This document shows, piece by piece, positions 1-9,395 of a stretch of DNA of 53,839 nt. The stretch covers positions 1 through 53,839 of the forward strand of contig CAYYGL010000006.1 of the NCBI GenBank assembly GCA_964471235.1. The letters are read 5' to 3'. The stretch's first letter is position 1. Each line of letters begins with the position of its first letter. Below the pieces are notes generated by a model. That model did no database searches, was not told the DNA's origin, and saw nothing but the letters and a program-made list of their open reading frames with translations. This stretch comes from CAYYGL01 sp964471235. GTDB taxonomy: Bacteria; Calditrichota; Calditrichia; RBG-13-44-9; J075. The translations under genes were made by a program, and so were the position numbers.

Positions 1-932
1 TGCACCCCGGGAAACAGGTTCAGGCGGAACAGCAGAAAATTGGTTGCATAAATTAATTTTCCGCTACGGTCTAAAACAAAGGCAAAATCGCTGCGGGTGT
101 CAATCATACATTGAAAGATTTCCGGCAGAGAAACCGGGGAAAGCATATTGCTGGGACTGGCATTGGCTTCCGTAATAATCCCGGTGCACTGCTGCACGTT
201 TCCGGCTTCATCGTAGATAATTCTGCCGAAGTCATATATATGATGCCAGTCGTCATGCTTGTTCTTAAGACGATAACTCATCACATAAAAATTCTGGTGG
301 TCGGTGATTTTTTCCCGAAACCAATTGTCAACCCGTTGCCAATCCTCGGGATGAATGAGCGCCTGCCAGTTGATAACCGCCGGTTGATCTCCCCCGGGGA
401 TACCGGTCCAGTCTAACAGAAGCTCGTTAAGATAACCTCTTCCCATAAAGCGGGTGGATGCCACGGTGTACGCCATACAGGGCAGGTTATGGAGACATTG
501 CCCAATTCGGATAAATTCATCATGCGATGTTGGGGAGACCTGCTGCACAGCCCCCTGCCGCACCGGAAAAATAATCTCATCGAAAAGGTTCAAAATCTCC
601 CGGATCAATAATTTTTGCTGCGGGCGTTTGATATTGGGATTTTCAATGATATTGGAAATTAGTAACGTACGAAGATGTTGAAAAGCGTTGAGGACGATGC
701 GTTGAGACTCCTGCTGATGAGCAAGCAGGGGAAGGCTCTCTTCCATGAAAGAGTTTAAAAACCGCCGGTTCCGGGTTTTCAGTGTTTTCAGGATGTTTTG
801 AAAAAAGGCAAACCATTCTGTTTTTGGCAGGAATTCGTTCAGGGATGGATTACGCAGCAGCCACTCTTCAAATAGGGGAAATCTGTTCTCCCGGATTTTT
901 TTAGTAGCAGTTGTCGGATTGGCAGCTTTCAT
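1..932 (-). CDS. PAS-domain sensor protein, N-terminal part (cut by window edge)
   Basis: An uninterrupted minus-strand reading frame starts at the ATG at 932 and runs off the left edge, so only the first ~310 residues are seen. The first ~125 residues are helical and basic (KKIRENRFPLFEEWLLRNP..., a long run around residues 40-120) and recall the N-terminal helical domains of RsbR/RsbRD-like or globin-type sensors. Residues ~135-240 form a PAS fold ending in a PAC-like strand (DFGRIIYDEAGN...GIITE). A second PAS begins at ~255 (FAFVLDRSGKLIYATNFLL). The family usually continues into a histidine kinase or phosphatase, but that part is not in the window. No strong ribosome site precedes the start. 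The PAS call is firm; the output domain is unknown. Confidence 0.75.
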   Translation of the reverse strand, partial: MKAANPTTATKKIRENRFPLFEEWLLRNPSLNEFLPKTEWFAFFQNILKTLKTRNRRFLNSFMEESLPLLAHQQESQRIVLNAFQHLRTLLISNIIENPNIKRPQQKLLIREILNLFDEIIFPVRQGAVQQVSPTSHDEFIRIGQCLHNLPCMAYTVASTRFMGRGYLNELLLDWTGIPGGDQPAVINWQALIHPEDWQRVDNWFREKITDHQNFYVMSYRLKNKHDDWHHIYDFGRIIYDEAGNVQQCTGIITEANASPSNMLSPVSLPEIFQCMIDTRSDFAFVLDRSGKLIYATNFLLFRLNLFPGV

Positions 933-1286
933 GATTCAATAAACATCAGCGGTTGTTGACCGGTAATTATTTCTCTTTCTATCAAATATATCATAGCTAA
1001 GTCTAAAGAAATGAATGTGATGAAAAAATCAATTTAAGGGATTGGGATTTTAAGAAGGGCAGGGGAGGGGCAGGAATCAAAAAATTCTTTCCACCAAGCA
1101 CATTCACAATTCAGGGAAATAATTCCATAGCTACGGTGCGATATCAAGGTGTTGTTTTCTGCCCCAGGGGCTTATCTGAGTTAAACTGATCCACCTTCGC
1201 CGGGCATTCATCAATTCCTTCAATATTACCCTTGACATTTTCCAAACTAAACCGTACCATTTTAAAAAAACAAGGAGAAATTCGGG
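933..1286. other. Intergenic region between divergent genes
   Basis: This is the divergent spacer between the PAS sensor gene (minus) and nfeD (plus). Apart from the putative nfeD promoter near its right end I see no ORF with a ribosome site, no RNA gene and no repeat. Confidence 0.6.
1232..1260 (+). promoter_or_regulatory. Putative sigma-70-type promoter of nfeD
   Basis: TTGACA (1232-1237), a 17-base spacer and TACCAT (1255-1260) lie just ahead of the nfeD ribosome site (AAGGAG, 1272-1277). The start codon is only 27 bases past the -10 box, so the 5' leader would be very short. The call rests on the match to the consensus alone. Confidence 0.45.
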
Positions 1287-2591
1287 ATGCGGTTCCGATT
1301 CCTTGTCTTCATGTCAATCTTTATGTTTTCCTGGTTGGTTGCACAGGAGAGGGTGACCATCATCTCCATTGCCGGGGTGATCAACCCGGTTAGCAGTGAT
1401 TTTATCCACCGGGCGATTGAGCAAAGCGAAAACGACGGCTCCCAATGCCTGGTGATCTTATTGGATACCCCGGGAGGGTTGGTTACTTCCATGCGGCAGA
1501 TTACCCGGAATATCATGAACGCCTCGGTACCGATTGTGGTGTACGTGTATCCTTCCGGTGCTCATGCCGGTTCCGCCGGTGTGTTCGTTACCCTGGCAGC
1601 GCATATTGCCGCCATGGCGCCCGGAACCAATATCGGTGCCGCCAGTGTGGTTTCTCTTGGCTTTGGCGTCGGGAGCGACAGTTCGAACGCTACCATGATG
1701 CGCAAAGCTACCAATGATGCGGTGGCATTCATCAAAAGTATTGCCGAGGAACGGGGCAGGAACGCAGAATGGGCAGAGAAGGCGGTGACGGAAGCGGCGG
1801 CTGTCTCCGCCCGGGAAGCCCTTGAGCTGAACGTCATCGATTTGATTGCTCCCAACCTGGACAGCCTGCTGGCAGCAATTGACGGAAAAGTGGTTAAAAC
1901 CGCCCTGGGGATGGATACCCTGAGAACACGTGATTGCGAAAAGCAATACCTGGAGATGTCCTTGCAAGATAAGATCCTGGATGTCATCAGCAATCCGACC
2001 ATTGCCTACATTTTGTTTATTCTGGGGCTCTACGGCTTGTTCTTCGAGTTATATAACCCCGGCGCCATCTTTCCCGGGGTAATCGGCGGGATCTGCATTA
2101 TTCTCTTCTTTTATGCCATGCATACCCTACCGGTAAACTACGCTGGCATTATGTTAATTCTGCTGGCTGTCCTTTTGTTTATACTGGAAATCAAAATTAC
2201 CAGTTACGGTATCTTAACCATCGGGGGGGTCGTGTCCTTTATTTTGGGTTCCATTATGCTCTACGGCTCCAATTCCCCGTTTCTCAAGATTTCCTGGGAG
2301 GTCATTGCCGCCGTTACCGCGTTTACGGTGTTGTTCTTCCTGGTAGCCATTGGGTTGGGCTTACGGGCGCAATTGTTGAAACCGGCTATCGGCAGGGAGC
2401 ACATTGTGGATAGCGAGGCGGAGGCGCTGGAAGATTTTGTAAACGGCAAAGGGCAGGTAAAGCACGAAGGGGAAATCTGGCAGGCGGTCAGTGAAGATGA
2501 AATTCACAAAGGCGATCGCCTCCGGGTGGTAAACATCAAAGGGTTAACCATGAGGGTTGAAAAGAAGAGGGAAGGGGGAAGGGAGAATTGA
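1287..2591 (+). CDS. nfeD: NfeD family membrane serine protease (long form)
   Basis: This 434-residue protein has a signal peptide (1-20), a ClpP/SppA-like protease domain (~22-225) and, after four or five membrane segments (~235-370), a C-terminal OB-fold NfeD domain. The catalytic dyad of archaeal 1510-N proteases is visible: Ser96 in HAGSAGVF and Lys140 in MMRKATNDAVAF. The oxyanion region LLDTPGGLVTSMR is also intact. Family members cleave hydrophobic segments of the partner stomatin, which fits the slipin gene 245 bases downstream on the same strand. The start is chosen for AAGGAG nine bases upstream and the signal peptide. The protein is full length for the long (NfeD1b) class, and the two genes probably act together in membrane quality control. 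Confidence 0.9.
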   Translation: MRFRFLVFMSIFMFSWLVAQERVTIISIAGVINPVSSDFIHRAIEQSENDGSQCLVILLDTPGGLVTSMRQITRNIMNASVPIVVYVYPSGAHAGSAGVFVTLAAHIAAMAPGTNIGAASVVSLGFGVGSDSSNATMMRKATNDAVAFIKSIAEERGRNAEWAEKAVTEAAAVSAREALELNVIDLIAPNLDSLLAAIDGKVVKTALGMDTLRTRDCEKQYLEMSLQDKILDVISNPTIAYILFILGLYGLFFELYNPGAIFPGVIGGICIILFFYAMHTLPVNYAGIMLILLAVLLFILEIKITSYGILTIGGVVSFILGSIMLYGSNSPFLKISWEVIAAVTAFTVLFFLVAIGLGLRAQLLKPAIGREHIVDSEAEALEDFVNGKGQVKHEGEIWQAVSEDEIHKGDRLRVVNIKGLTMRVEKKREGGREN

Positions 2592-2646
2592 TAATTGATA
2601 ATTGATAATTGTGAATTGATAATTGTGAATTGATAATTGTGAATGG
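2584..2646. repeat. Heptamer tandem repeat (consensus NNAATTG)
   Basis: About nine head-to-tail heptamers, mainly ATAATTG and TGAATTG, start inside the last codons of nfeD and supply its TGA stop (2589-2591). The last copy is degenerate (TGAATGG). The array is read directly from the sequence. It resembles slippage-prone simple repeats found between genes, and no function is claimed. Confidence 0.85.
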
Positions 2647-2836
2647 TTAACCGGGAATGATGTGGAAAAAGACCAGGGGAAAATGGAATATTATCAATCT
2701 TTAACTGAAGACGTAATGGATGGGGAAGAGGTGGGCGTCAGTTTTTTCTTACCGAATCCCCGATATCCTTAATAAGTGATACCTGTAAACCCCCTATTTA
2801 TCTCTTCCCTTTGAACACAAAACCATTGGAGGAGTC

Positions 2837-3595
2837 ATGCCAGCATTAGCAACCATCCTGATTTTGGCACTTCTATTAATCTTTAGCATGATTCGTATAT
2901 TGCGTGAGTATGAGCGAGGCGTTATTTTTCGCCTGGGAAGATTACTCGGCGCCAAGGGTCCCGGGTTAATCATTCTGATTCCGGTCATTGACCGGATGGT
3001 AAAGGTTAGTCTGCGCACCTTTGTAATGGATGTTCCACCGCAGGATGTCATCACCCTGGATAATATTTCCGTTCAGGTAAATGCGGTGATTTATTTTCGG
3101 GTGATTGATCCGGAAAAGGCAATCATCGGGGTGGAAGATTACCTCTATGCCACTTCCCAATTATCCCAGACAACATTGCGAAGCATTGTTGGGCAGGTGG
3201 AGCTGGATGAACTGTTAGCCCAGCGGGAAAAGATCAATAAGGAACTGCAACAGATTATTGACCAACACACGGATCCCTGGGGGATTAAAGTTTCGTTGGT
3301 AGAGATTAAGCAGATAGACCTGCCGGTAGAAATGAAACGCGCGATTGCCCGTCAGGCGGAAGCGGAGCGGGAACGCCGTGCGAAGGTCATTCATGCCGAG
3401 GGGGAATTCCAGGCGGCTCATCAACTGTACGAAGCGGCTAAAATTATCAGTGAATATCCCATTGCCCTCCAACTGCGCTTTTTACAAACCCTGACGGAAG
3501 TTGCCACGGAAAACAATTCCACCACCATCTTTCCGGTTCCGATTGACTTTCTATCCGCTTTCATGCCCGACAAAAAGCAAAAGCCAGCCAAATAG
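2837..3595 (+). CDS. Slipin / stomatin-like SPFH (Band 7) protein
   Basis: The 252-residue protein has one N-terminal membrane segment (~2-19). The slipin signature YERGVIFRLGRLLGAKGPG follows, then the SPFH/Band 7 domain to ~185 (VDVPPQDVITLDNI-like strand, YFRVIDPEKAI, LAQREKIN), and an alanine/glutamate-rich coiled-coil region (RQAEAERERRAKVIHAEGE, ~177-210). Slipins build oligomeric scaffolds in the inner membrane and are the usual partner and substrate of NfeD-type proteases, encoded directly upstream here. Length is normal for bacterial slipins. GGAGG lies four bases before the ATG. The family call is secure; the precise physiological role is not visible. Confidence 0.92.
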   Translation: MPALATILILALLLIFSMIRILREYERGVIFRLGRLLGAKGPGLIILIPVIDRMVKVSLRTFVMDVPPQDVITLDNISVQVNAVIYFRVIDPEKAIIGVEDYLYATSQLSQTTLRSIVGQVELDELLAQREKINKELQQIIDQHTDPWGIKVSLVEIKQIDLPVEMKRAIARQAEAERERRAKVIHAEGEFQAAHQLYEAAKIISEYPIALQLRFLQTLTEVATENNSTTIFPVPIDFLSAFMPDKKQKPAK

Positions 3596-3764
3596 CGGAA
3601 GAGTTTCTGTAACCTTTTTTTCATAAACACAAAGATCACCGGCTGTTTTAGGTGCGGTTGGAATGCATCCGGTATGCAGCATTTTGCACTGTGTCTACGA
3701 CATTCCGGAGGGAGCCGGTTTTCATAGGTGATGAACATCTCAGATTAAAACGAACTCAAAATGT

Positions 3765-4955
3765 ATGACCTCGGCATCCCCTTCATACACTTCCAACATC
3801 CCTAAAATTCTTTTGATGAATTTTCACTGGATGTTCCTGGTGATCATGCCGGTGATTGTGCCGTTTCTGCAACTGCATGGGTTAGACATGCAGCAGGTTT
3901 ATTTGTTGCAGAGCGTGTTTGCTATCGGGGTGTTTGTTCTGGAAGTGCCCTCCGGCTATATTGCCGATCTCTTCGGGCGTAAGAAAACACTCATTACCGG
4001 GGCGCTGTTCAGCGGGGTTGCTTTTACCATCCTGGCGTTCAGTAACACCATTACCGGGTTTATTATCTTTGAACTTTGTGTAGCGGTGGCAGCCAGTTTG
4101 ATGTCCGGCACAGATGTGGCGTTGATATACGATTCCCTGGCAGTGGAAAAGAAAAGCACGATCAGTGAAAGCGCCGTGCTGGGGAAAAAGATTTTCTTTG
4201 CCCAGATTGGAGAAACCGTTGCCGCCCTGGTGGGGGGGGCGGCAGCAGCATATTCGGTGCTGCTCCCGGCTAAAATCAATGCCGTCACTGCCTGGATCCC
4301 CCTGTTGATTGCCCTTACTTTAACCGAACCACCTCGAACCAAACTGGATACCCGCCGCCATCTGGAAAATTTCCGGCATATCTACCGGGCACTCTTTCGC
4401 CATTCCCGCTTGCTGACGCTGATTATCCTGAATTTCATCGCCTTTAGTGCCGCTACCCTGTTAGCCGTATGGGCATTTCAGGGATATTGGAAAACACTGG
4501 GTGTGCCGGTGAGCTATTTCGGGTATTTGTGGGCGGGTTTCAATCTGACTGTGGCGCTGAGCGGCAGAGTGGCGGATAGCCTGAAGCATAAAGTTGGTAT
4601 TGGGGTGATGTTGCTGTTGATCAGCCTCCTTCCCATGGTCGGTTACGGTGGCATGGCATGGCTGGGCACTGTACCGGGAATTATTGCCGGGGCAGCGTTT
4701 CAAATCAGTCGCGGCTTTAACCAGGTGATTCTGCGAGACGCTTTGAACCTGCGCGTCAGCGGAGAGATGCGGGCGACTGCCAATTCTATCGCCAGCCTGG
4801 GGGTTCGGCTCTCCTTTGCCATTGTAGGTCCCCTGATGGGCACTCTGATCGATTCCCGGGGATATCCTCATACCTTTGCGGTGTTTGCCGGGGTGTATTT
4901 GTTGCTTTTCCTCGGGCTGGCACTGCCGTTGATTCGGGAGTTCCGAAAAGGATAG
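3765..4955 (+). CDS. Major facilitator superfamily transporter
   Basis: A 396-residue polytopic membrane protein with about 12 predicted hydrophobic segments. The MFS signature between segments 2 and 3 is clear (GYIADLFGRKKTL, ~residues 65-77). A soluble basic stretch (TRRHLENFRHIYRALFRHSR, ~195-215) marks the central loop between the two six-helix halves. The acidic-then-basic loop motif places it among drug/proton antiporter-like MFS proteins, but the substrate cannot be read from sequence. No ribosome site precedes the ATG at 3765; an in-frame ATG at 3816 is an alternative start that keeps the first helix. It stands alone, with a hairpin terminator downstream separating it from a converging gene. 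Confidence 0.85.
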   Translation: MTSASPSYTSNIPKILLMNFHWMFLVIMPVIVPFLQLHGLDMQQVYLLQSVFAIGVFVLEVPSGYIADLFGRKKTLITGALFSGVAFTILAFSNTITGFIIFELCVAVAASLMSGTDVALIYDSLAVEKKSTISESAVLGKKIFFAQIGETVAALVGGAAAAYSVLLPAKINAVTAWIPLLIALTLTEPPRTKLDTRRHLENFRHIYRALFRHSRLLTLIILNFIAFSAATLLAVWAFQGYWKTLGVPVSYFGYLWAGFNLTVALSGRVADSLKHKVGIGVMLLLISLLPMVGYGGMAWLGTVPGIIAGAAFQISRGFNQVILRDALNLRVSGEMRATANSIASLGVRLSFAIVGPLMGTLIDSRGYPHTFAVFAGVYLLLFLGLALPLIREFRKG

Positions 4956-4987
4956 GAGGAGCCGGGGATCAGGGATGATGGGGTAAG

Positions 4988-5017
4988 GTGTTGCCGGAGG
5001 TCGTCCTCCGGCAACAC
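4988..5017. terminator. Perfect hairpin between converging genes
   Basis: GTGTTGCCGGAGG (4988-5000) pairs perfectly with 5005-5017 around a TCGT loop, giving a 13-bp stem. It lies between the MFS gene and the converging sorting-domain gene. Neither side carries a clear T-run, so it may be a weak bidirectional terminator or a transcript-stabilising hairpin. Confidence 0.55.
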
Positions 5018-5089
5018 GGATGGAAATGTTACTTTCTTACAGGATGTCATGCGTTTGTTAATGGGAGTCACCACCGATCCCCGGTAGTT

Positions 5090-6232
5090 TCATCGCAGGA
5101 GAACCATTTTCCGGGTGAAAACGGTTTCCGGGCTGCCGGATACCATTAGACGATAAAAATACACACCGGAAGGAACCGGTCGCCCGTTGTCATCAGTGCC
5201 ATCCCACTGCACGGTATGCATCCCCGGGGCTTTGCGATCATTTACCAACGTCTTTACTTCTCTACCTAACAAGTCAAATACTTTTAACGTCACGATGGCA
5301 TTGTTACTTCCGGACCCCTGAGCCCTTCCCACTGAATACCGGATGCTGGTCACCGGGTTAAAGGGATTGGGGTAATTCTGTTCCAGCATAAACTCCTGGC
5401 TTATCGGCGGAGGCGGTTCCGTGATTGCTGTGGGTGTGGTTCGGAAAGTTACTTCCTGCGCCAGGGTAAAATTGGGATCGGTCTCCCCATTCAGGCTGGC
5501 AATTTCCGCTAAAAATCCAATGTTCTCCGTTATCCAGGTGTACAAAATTTGCCGGGTGGTATCGCTGTAAATCAATACCCCGCCCACATACATCTCCTCA
5601 ATCTCGGTTCGATGTTCGTATACCCGTAAGCAGTCAAACGTACCCTCCGGCAAATCGGCTGTTCCCCAGGCGTCAATGCTATCCTGGGAAGAGAAAATAT
5701 TGACATATTCAATAAAATTGGGTAAGGAAAATGTGAAAGAATATTGATTTTGCCAGGTTGTGCCGATGGTTGCCGGAAACGTCACATTTCGCTCCCAGGG
5801 GGTGAATTGCCAGACAATTTCGGTATCCGGGATTGAAAATCCCTGCCCGAGGGTGTAGAGTGCCGAATCCGTTAAATTAAAATAGATATAGGCGTCGGTG
5901 GTATCCTCATCGGAGTAAAAATGCCAGGAATGATCCGCCTCCGGGAAGGCGCTTCCAAAAGGGGTATTGGCAGGGTTCAGGATGGTAAACATCTCGACAT
6001 CACCCCCACCAAATTGGCTTTCCGAGAAACTCCATTGGTGCGGTCCGCCCGGCTGCCCCACGTTTACCGGGATTCCGCCGCTGCTGTCTTCCAGAATGTA
6101 CCAGTAGAAATTGGTTCCGTTCGTCGTGTCATATTCATCACTGGTAATGACTATTTGAGAATGAATGGGAAGAATAAATAAGGTAAGAAAAGAGATTGGT
6201 AAATAACGAAAAAAACAATTCCAATGTCTCAT
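5090..6232 (-). CDS. Secreted protein with C-terminal T9SS-type sorting domain
   Basis: The 380-residue protein starts with a signal peptide (RYLPISFLTLFILPIHSQ, cleavage near residue 25). The body (~26-275) has no recognised domain; it is rich in Trp, Thr and aromatic residues and looks all-beta. The last ~90 residues match the FlgD-like/type IX sorting domain: NYPNPFNPVTSIRYSV, then KVFDLLGREVKTLVN and GVYFYRL. Such domains route proteins through the Por/type IX system to the cell surface or medium in FCB bacteria. The function of the body is unknown. It is transcribed toward the MFS gene and separated from it by a hairpin. A second protein of this class is encoded at 12711-18722. Confidence 0.85.
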   Translation of the reverse strand: MRHWNCFFRYLPISFLTLFILPIHSQIVITSDEYDTTNGTNFYWYILEDSSGGIPVNVGQPGGPHQWSFSESQFGGGDVEMFTILNPANTPFGSAFPEADHSWHFYSDEDTTDAYIYFNLTDSALYTLGQGFSIPDTEIVWQFTPWERNVTFPATIGTTWQNQYSFTFSLPNFIEYVNIFSSQDSIDAWGTADLPEGTFDCLRVYEHRTEIEEMYVGGVLIYSDTTRQILYTWITENIGFLAEIASLNGETDPNFTLAQEVTFRTTPTAITEPPPPISQEFMLEQNYPNPFNPVTSIRYSVGRAQGSGSNNAIVTLKVFDLLGREVKTLVNDRKAPGMHTVQWDGTDDNGRPVPSGVYFYRLMVSGSPETVFTRKMVLLR

Positions 6233-6352
6233 GATTTCACCCTCCGTTTTGATGAGACATCTGTTAATTGTTTGGACTAACTTTAAAAAAAGTACTCATT
6301 TCCGGGAATCGAAGCAATAAAACGATTTTTTAATGATATTGAAAGGAGATGC

Positions 6353-6751
6353 TTATCCGAAATCAATCCAGGCATCATTCATTTGCTCCAGGGAAAAATC
6401 ATGGATAATTCCAATGGGATCACCTTCCTGGTTTACCTGCCCCAGGCATTGTTCCAGAAGTCCCCGAAGGCTTGAGACGATTGAGCGGTTTGTCACCGTC
6501 TTTTCTGCCAACAGGATTTCGCAGCGGGCAAGTGCTTTTTGCCACAGATTCCGGCAGCCATTGAGATTGTTATTCCGGTAATGGTAAGCCCCCACACTCA
6601 ATTGGATCATCGCCTGCCAGAAGATGCGGGAAGCGCCGGTCATTTCCATCCAGGGAATTTCCCAGGCTTCGTGGGCGGCAAAAAACTCTCCCTTGCGCAG
6701 GTGCTCCAATCCTTCCCTCAAATGTATCCGTTTTTGTTGCGCTGTTAACAT
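6353..6751 (-). CDS. DUF309 domain protein
   Basis: The predicted protein is 132 residues from the ATG at 6751, which has AAAGAGG five bases upstream; an in-frame TTG at 6766 would add five residues but has no ribosome site. It shows the DUF309 pattern: a helical GLEHLRKGEFFAAHEAWE followed by QAMIQLSVGAYHYRNNNLNGC with the conserved HE and the amphipathic second helix. The family is small, all-helical and of unknown biochemical role. It is divergent from the S9 peptidase gene to its right, with about 120 bases between the two start codons. No partner gene indicates a function. Confidence 0.8.
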   Translation of the reverse strand: MLTAQQKRIHLREGLEHLRKGEFFAAHEAWEIPWMEMTGASRIFWQAMIQLSVGAYHYRNNNLNGCRNLWQKALARCEILLAEKTVTNRSIVSSLRGLLEQCLGQVNQEGDPIGIIHDFSLEQMNDAWIDFG

Positions 6752-6871
6752 TGTTGCCTCTTTCAAGAAGAATTCTTTTAAAAGATACCATAATTTTCTA
6801 TATTTTTAAAATCGGAAATCTTTTCATGGGAGGAAGGATTGTTACAATCAAATGAAAATGGAGACTCCATT

Positions 6872-8881
6872 ATGAAGCATATTGTTCGGATGTACAGTGT
6901 TATGATGGGATTTTCCCTGATGCTGCCGTTTTTTCTGAATGCCCAATCCGCTCAGCTAACCCCGGAAGAGGTAGTAAATCTGCGGATGGTGACCACTGTT
7001 TCCATACAGCCGCAGGGAAATTTCATCGCATATACATTGAGTGTTCCCCGCAGCCCAGATGAGAAACCCGGTAGCAATTATTCCGAACTCTGGCTGGTCC
7101 CGACAGGAGGAGGGGCATCGCGGGTATACATTCGGAAGCCGCATTCGGTGAGCTCCGTTCAGTGGATGCCGGATGGCAGGACCATCACTTTTTTAAGCAA
7201 ACGAACCGGATTTGATAAACATCGCCAGGTATATGCCATACCGTTGGATGGGGGAGAAGCTGCTCAGCTTTCCCATGCCCCGCGGGATATCTCCCGCTAT
7301 GCGCTTTCCCCGGACGGCACCCTGCTGGCGTATATCATGCGGGATGCCACACCGGATTCGGTTAAAGCCGCCCGGAAACAGGGGTTTGACCAGTCGGTGG
7401 AAGATACCTGGAGCACCATCAACCGGATTTATGTGGAAAATCTCCGCACCGGGGAAAGCTACCTGGTGACCCGGGGGAAGGAGCATGTCTGGGAATTCCG
7501 ATGGACCCCGGGCGGCAAAAACCTCATCTACCGCGCCAGCTTGCGTCCGTTTACGGATGACAGCTATATGCTGACTGATAATTACATCGTTTCGGTACCG
7601 GGCGGGGACGGGAAAAAGCTGTTGGATACGGAAGGGAAAATCACCTTGGCAAAAGCTTCACCTGACGGGAAGTATTATGCCTGGCTGGGGGCGGTCAGTT
7701 TTAATGATCCTTTTCCCGGTAGTCTATTTTTACTAAAGAAGGGGAGTAATCAACCGGTAAATTTGCTGGAAAACTATAACGGCACCGGTGAGGCTTTCTG
7801 GTGGCAAGACAACCGGACGATCTTGCTGGAAACCCTTGAAGATGTTCAAAAGGTTCTGTATGAGGTGCGGATTTCGGATGGACGTATGAAAAAACTTTCC
7901 CCCCGCAATGCCCCAATTTTCAGCCGACTTTCGTTTACCAAGGATATGAAGCGGTTTGCTGCCATCGGAAACACGGCAACGCACCCTGATGAGGTGTTTT
8001 TCGGTAAAACCGGTAGGAACCGGTGGCTCCGCTTAACCCACTCCAATCCCGTTCTTGAGAAAATGACGTTCGGTGAACAGGAAGTCATTCACTGGACAGG
8101 ACCGGATGGTTGGGAGATTTCCGGCATTCTGGTAAAACCGGTAGGATACCGGGAGGGGCAGTCCTATCCCCTTCAGGTGCAGGTTCATGGAGGACCGGAG
8201 GGCGCCCGGCTGAACGGGTGGAACACTTACTACAGTCGCTGGGTGCAAATGCTGGCACAGCATGGGATTATGGTGCTGCTGCCCAATTACCGGGGAAGCA
8301 TCGGCAAGGGAGTGGCATTTGCCAAAGGGGACCACAACGATTTGATGGGTAAGGAGTTTGAAGATATCCTTGCCGGAATTGATTACCTGGTCGACAGGGG
8401 GATGGTGGATCCGGAGCGGGTAGGAATTGGCGGTGGGTCTTATGGCGGCTATGCATCTGCCTGGGCAGCAACCCGTTATAGCGAGCGATTTGCGGCTGCG
8501 GTGGTGTTTGTGGGAATCAGCAATCAAATTTCCAAAGCCGGGATGAGCGACATTCCCATGGAAAACGCCGTGGTGCACTGGAACCAGTGGTTATATGATG
8601 ATTTCGATTTTACCTGGGAGCGCTCTCCGTTGAAATACATCAAACATGCCCGCACTCCGACCTTAATTTTGCATGGTAAAGAAGATAAACGGGTTCCCCT
8701 GAACCAGGCTTATGAGCTTTATCGCGGTTTGAAGTTTGTAAAAACACCCACCCAATTGGTGGTGTATCCCCGGGAAGGGCATGGGAACCGGGAGAGAGCA
8801 CACCGGTTGGATGTCTGCCGCCGGGGACTGGAATGGTACCTCCGCTATCTTCTTGATACAAAAGGGAACGGTAAGCGCTAA
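6872..8881 (+). CDS. Exported S9 family peptidase (acylaminoacyl/dipeptidyl peptidase-like)
   Basis: A 669-residue secreted serine peptidase. The start at ATG 6872 gives a clean signal peptide (MKHIVRMYSVMMGFSLMLPF..., cleavage after NAQS) with GGAGA eight bases upstream. A TTG at 6839 behind a strong GGAGGAAGG would add 11 residues and is a real alternative. Residues ~25-400 form a WD40/PD40-like beta-propeller (repeated SPDGTLLAYI, SPDGKYYAWL units). The C-terminal alpha/beta hydrolase carries Ser523 in GGGSYGGY, Asp605 in HGKEDKRVP and His637 in REGHGN. S9C-type enzymes remove short or acylated N-terminal peptides, probably for peptide nutrition in the periplasm. A second S9 enzyme lies at 51459-53630. 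Confidence 0.92.
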   Translation: MKHIVRMYSVMMGFSLMLPFFLNAQSAQLTPEEVVNLRMVTTVSIQPQGNFIAYTLSVPRSPDEKPGSNYSELWLVPTGGGASRVYIRKPHSVSSVQWMPDGRTITFLSKRTGFDKHRQVYAIPLDGGEAAQLSHAPRDISRYALSPDGTLLAYIMRDATPDSVKAARKQGFDQSVEDTWSTINRIYVENLRTGESYLVTRGKEHVWEFRWTPGGKNLIYRASLRPFTDDSYMLTDNYIVSVPGGDGKKLLDTEGKITLAKASPDGKYYAWLGAVSFNDPFPGSLFLLKKGSNQPVNLLENYNGTGEAFWWQDNRTILLETLEDVQKVLYEVRISDGRMKKLSPRNAPIFSRLSFTKDMKRFAAIGNTATHPDEVFFGKTGRNRWLRLTHSNPVLEKMTFGEQEVIHWTGPDGWEISGILVKPVGYREGQSYPLQVQVHGGPEGARLNGWNTYYSRWVQMLAQHGIMVLLPNYRGSIGKGVAFAKGDHNDLMGKEFEDILAGIDYLVDRGMVDPERVGIGGGSYGGYASAWAATRYSERFAAAVVFVGISNQISKAGMSDIPMENAVVHWNQWLYDDFDFTWERSPLKYIKHARTPTLILHGKEDKRVPLNQAYELYRGLKFVKTPTQLVVYPREGHGNRERAHRLDVCRRGLEWYLRYLLDTKGNGKR

Positions 8882-8969
8882 CCTCCTTTAACTGCTTAAG
8901 TAATTTCATAAAAAACCGACAATAAGCACTTTAGGAAGCAAAGAGAACAATGAATGAAATCTTTTTCAT

Positions 8970-9001
8970 GTACCCGCCGGGTTAGCCAGCAGGTGCTTTT
9001 T
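8970..9001 (+). terminator. Imperfect hairpin with T-run
   Basis: GTACCCGCCGG (8970-8980) can pair with CCAGCAGGTGC (8986-8996) with two mismatches, followed by CTTTTTC. It fits an intrinsic terminator for the S9 peptidase transcript, ending only ~35 bases before the HPt start codon. Confidence 0.45.
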
Positions 9002-9035
9002 CAGGTAAGAATAGACATTTATCAAGGAGGATATC

Positions 9036-9395
9036 ATGGATATTCATGATGTACTGGATACTGAAGAATTAATGATCCGGTTAGATAATGATATGGAATT
9101 ATTGCAGGAACTAATCGAAATCTTTTTAGAAGATTATCCTCAACAGATGGTGGCAATTGCCAATGCCATTCAAAGCAGAAATGGGCAAGAACTCCAACAT
9201 GCTGCCCATACGTTAAAAGGAGCGGTTGGCAATTTCTGTGCAAAGAAAGCGGTTGAACTCGCTTTTCAGTTAGAAAAGAAAGGGGAAGGTGAAGACTTCG
9301 AGAATGTTTCCGAAGTTTATTCCCTTCTGGAAAATGAATTGAACAAGGTCGTGTCCGCTCTCCATGTCTTAGCTGCTGAGACGGTTGCTGATTAA
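9036..9395 (+). CDS. HPt (histidine phosphotransfer) domain protein
   Basis: The 119-residue protein is a single HPt domain: a four-helix bundle with the phospho-acceptor His58 in AAHTLKGAVGNF and the leading helix ELLQELIEIFLEDYPQQM. Such proteins relay phosphate between receiver domains. The hybrid kinase 290 bases downstream on the same strand ends in a receiver domain, so the pair probably forms a His-Asp-His relay; a final response regulator is not in the window. AAGGAGG sits six bases before the ATG, a strong ribosome site. Length is normal for a stand-alone HPt protein. Confidence 0.88.
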   Translation: MDIHDVLDTEELMIRLDNDMELLQELIEIFLEDYPQQMVAIANAIQSRNGQELQHAAHTLKGAVGNFCAKKAVELAFQLEKKGEGEDFENVSEVYSLLENELNKVVSALHVLAAETVAD

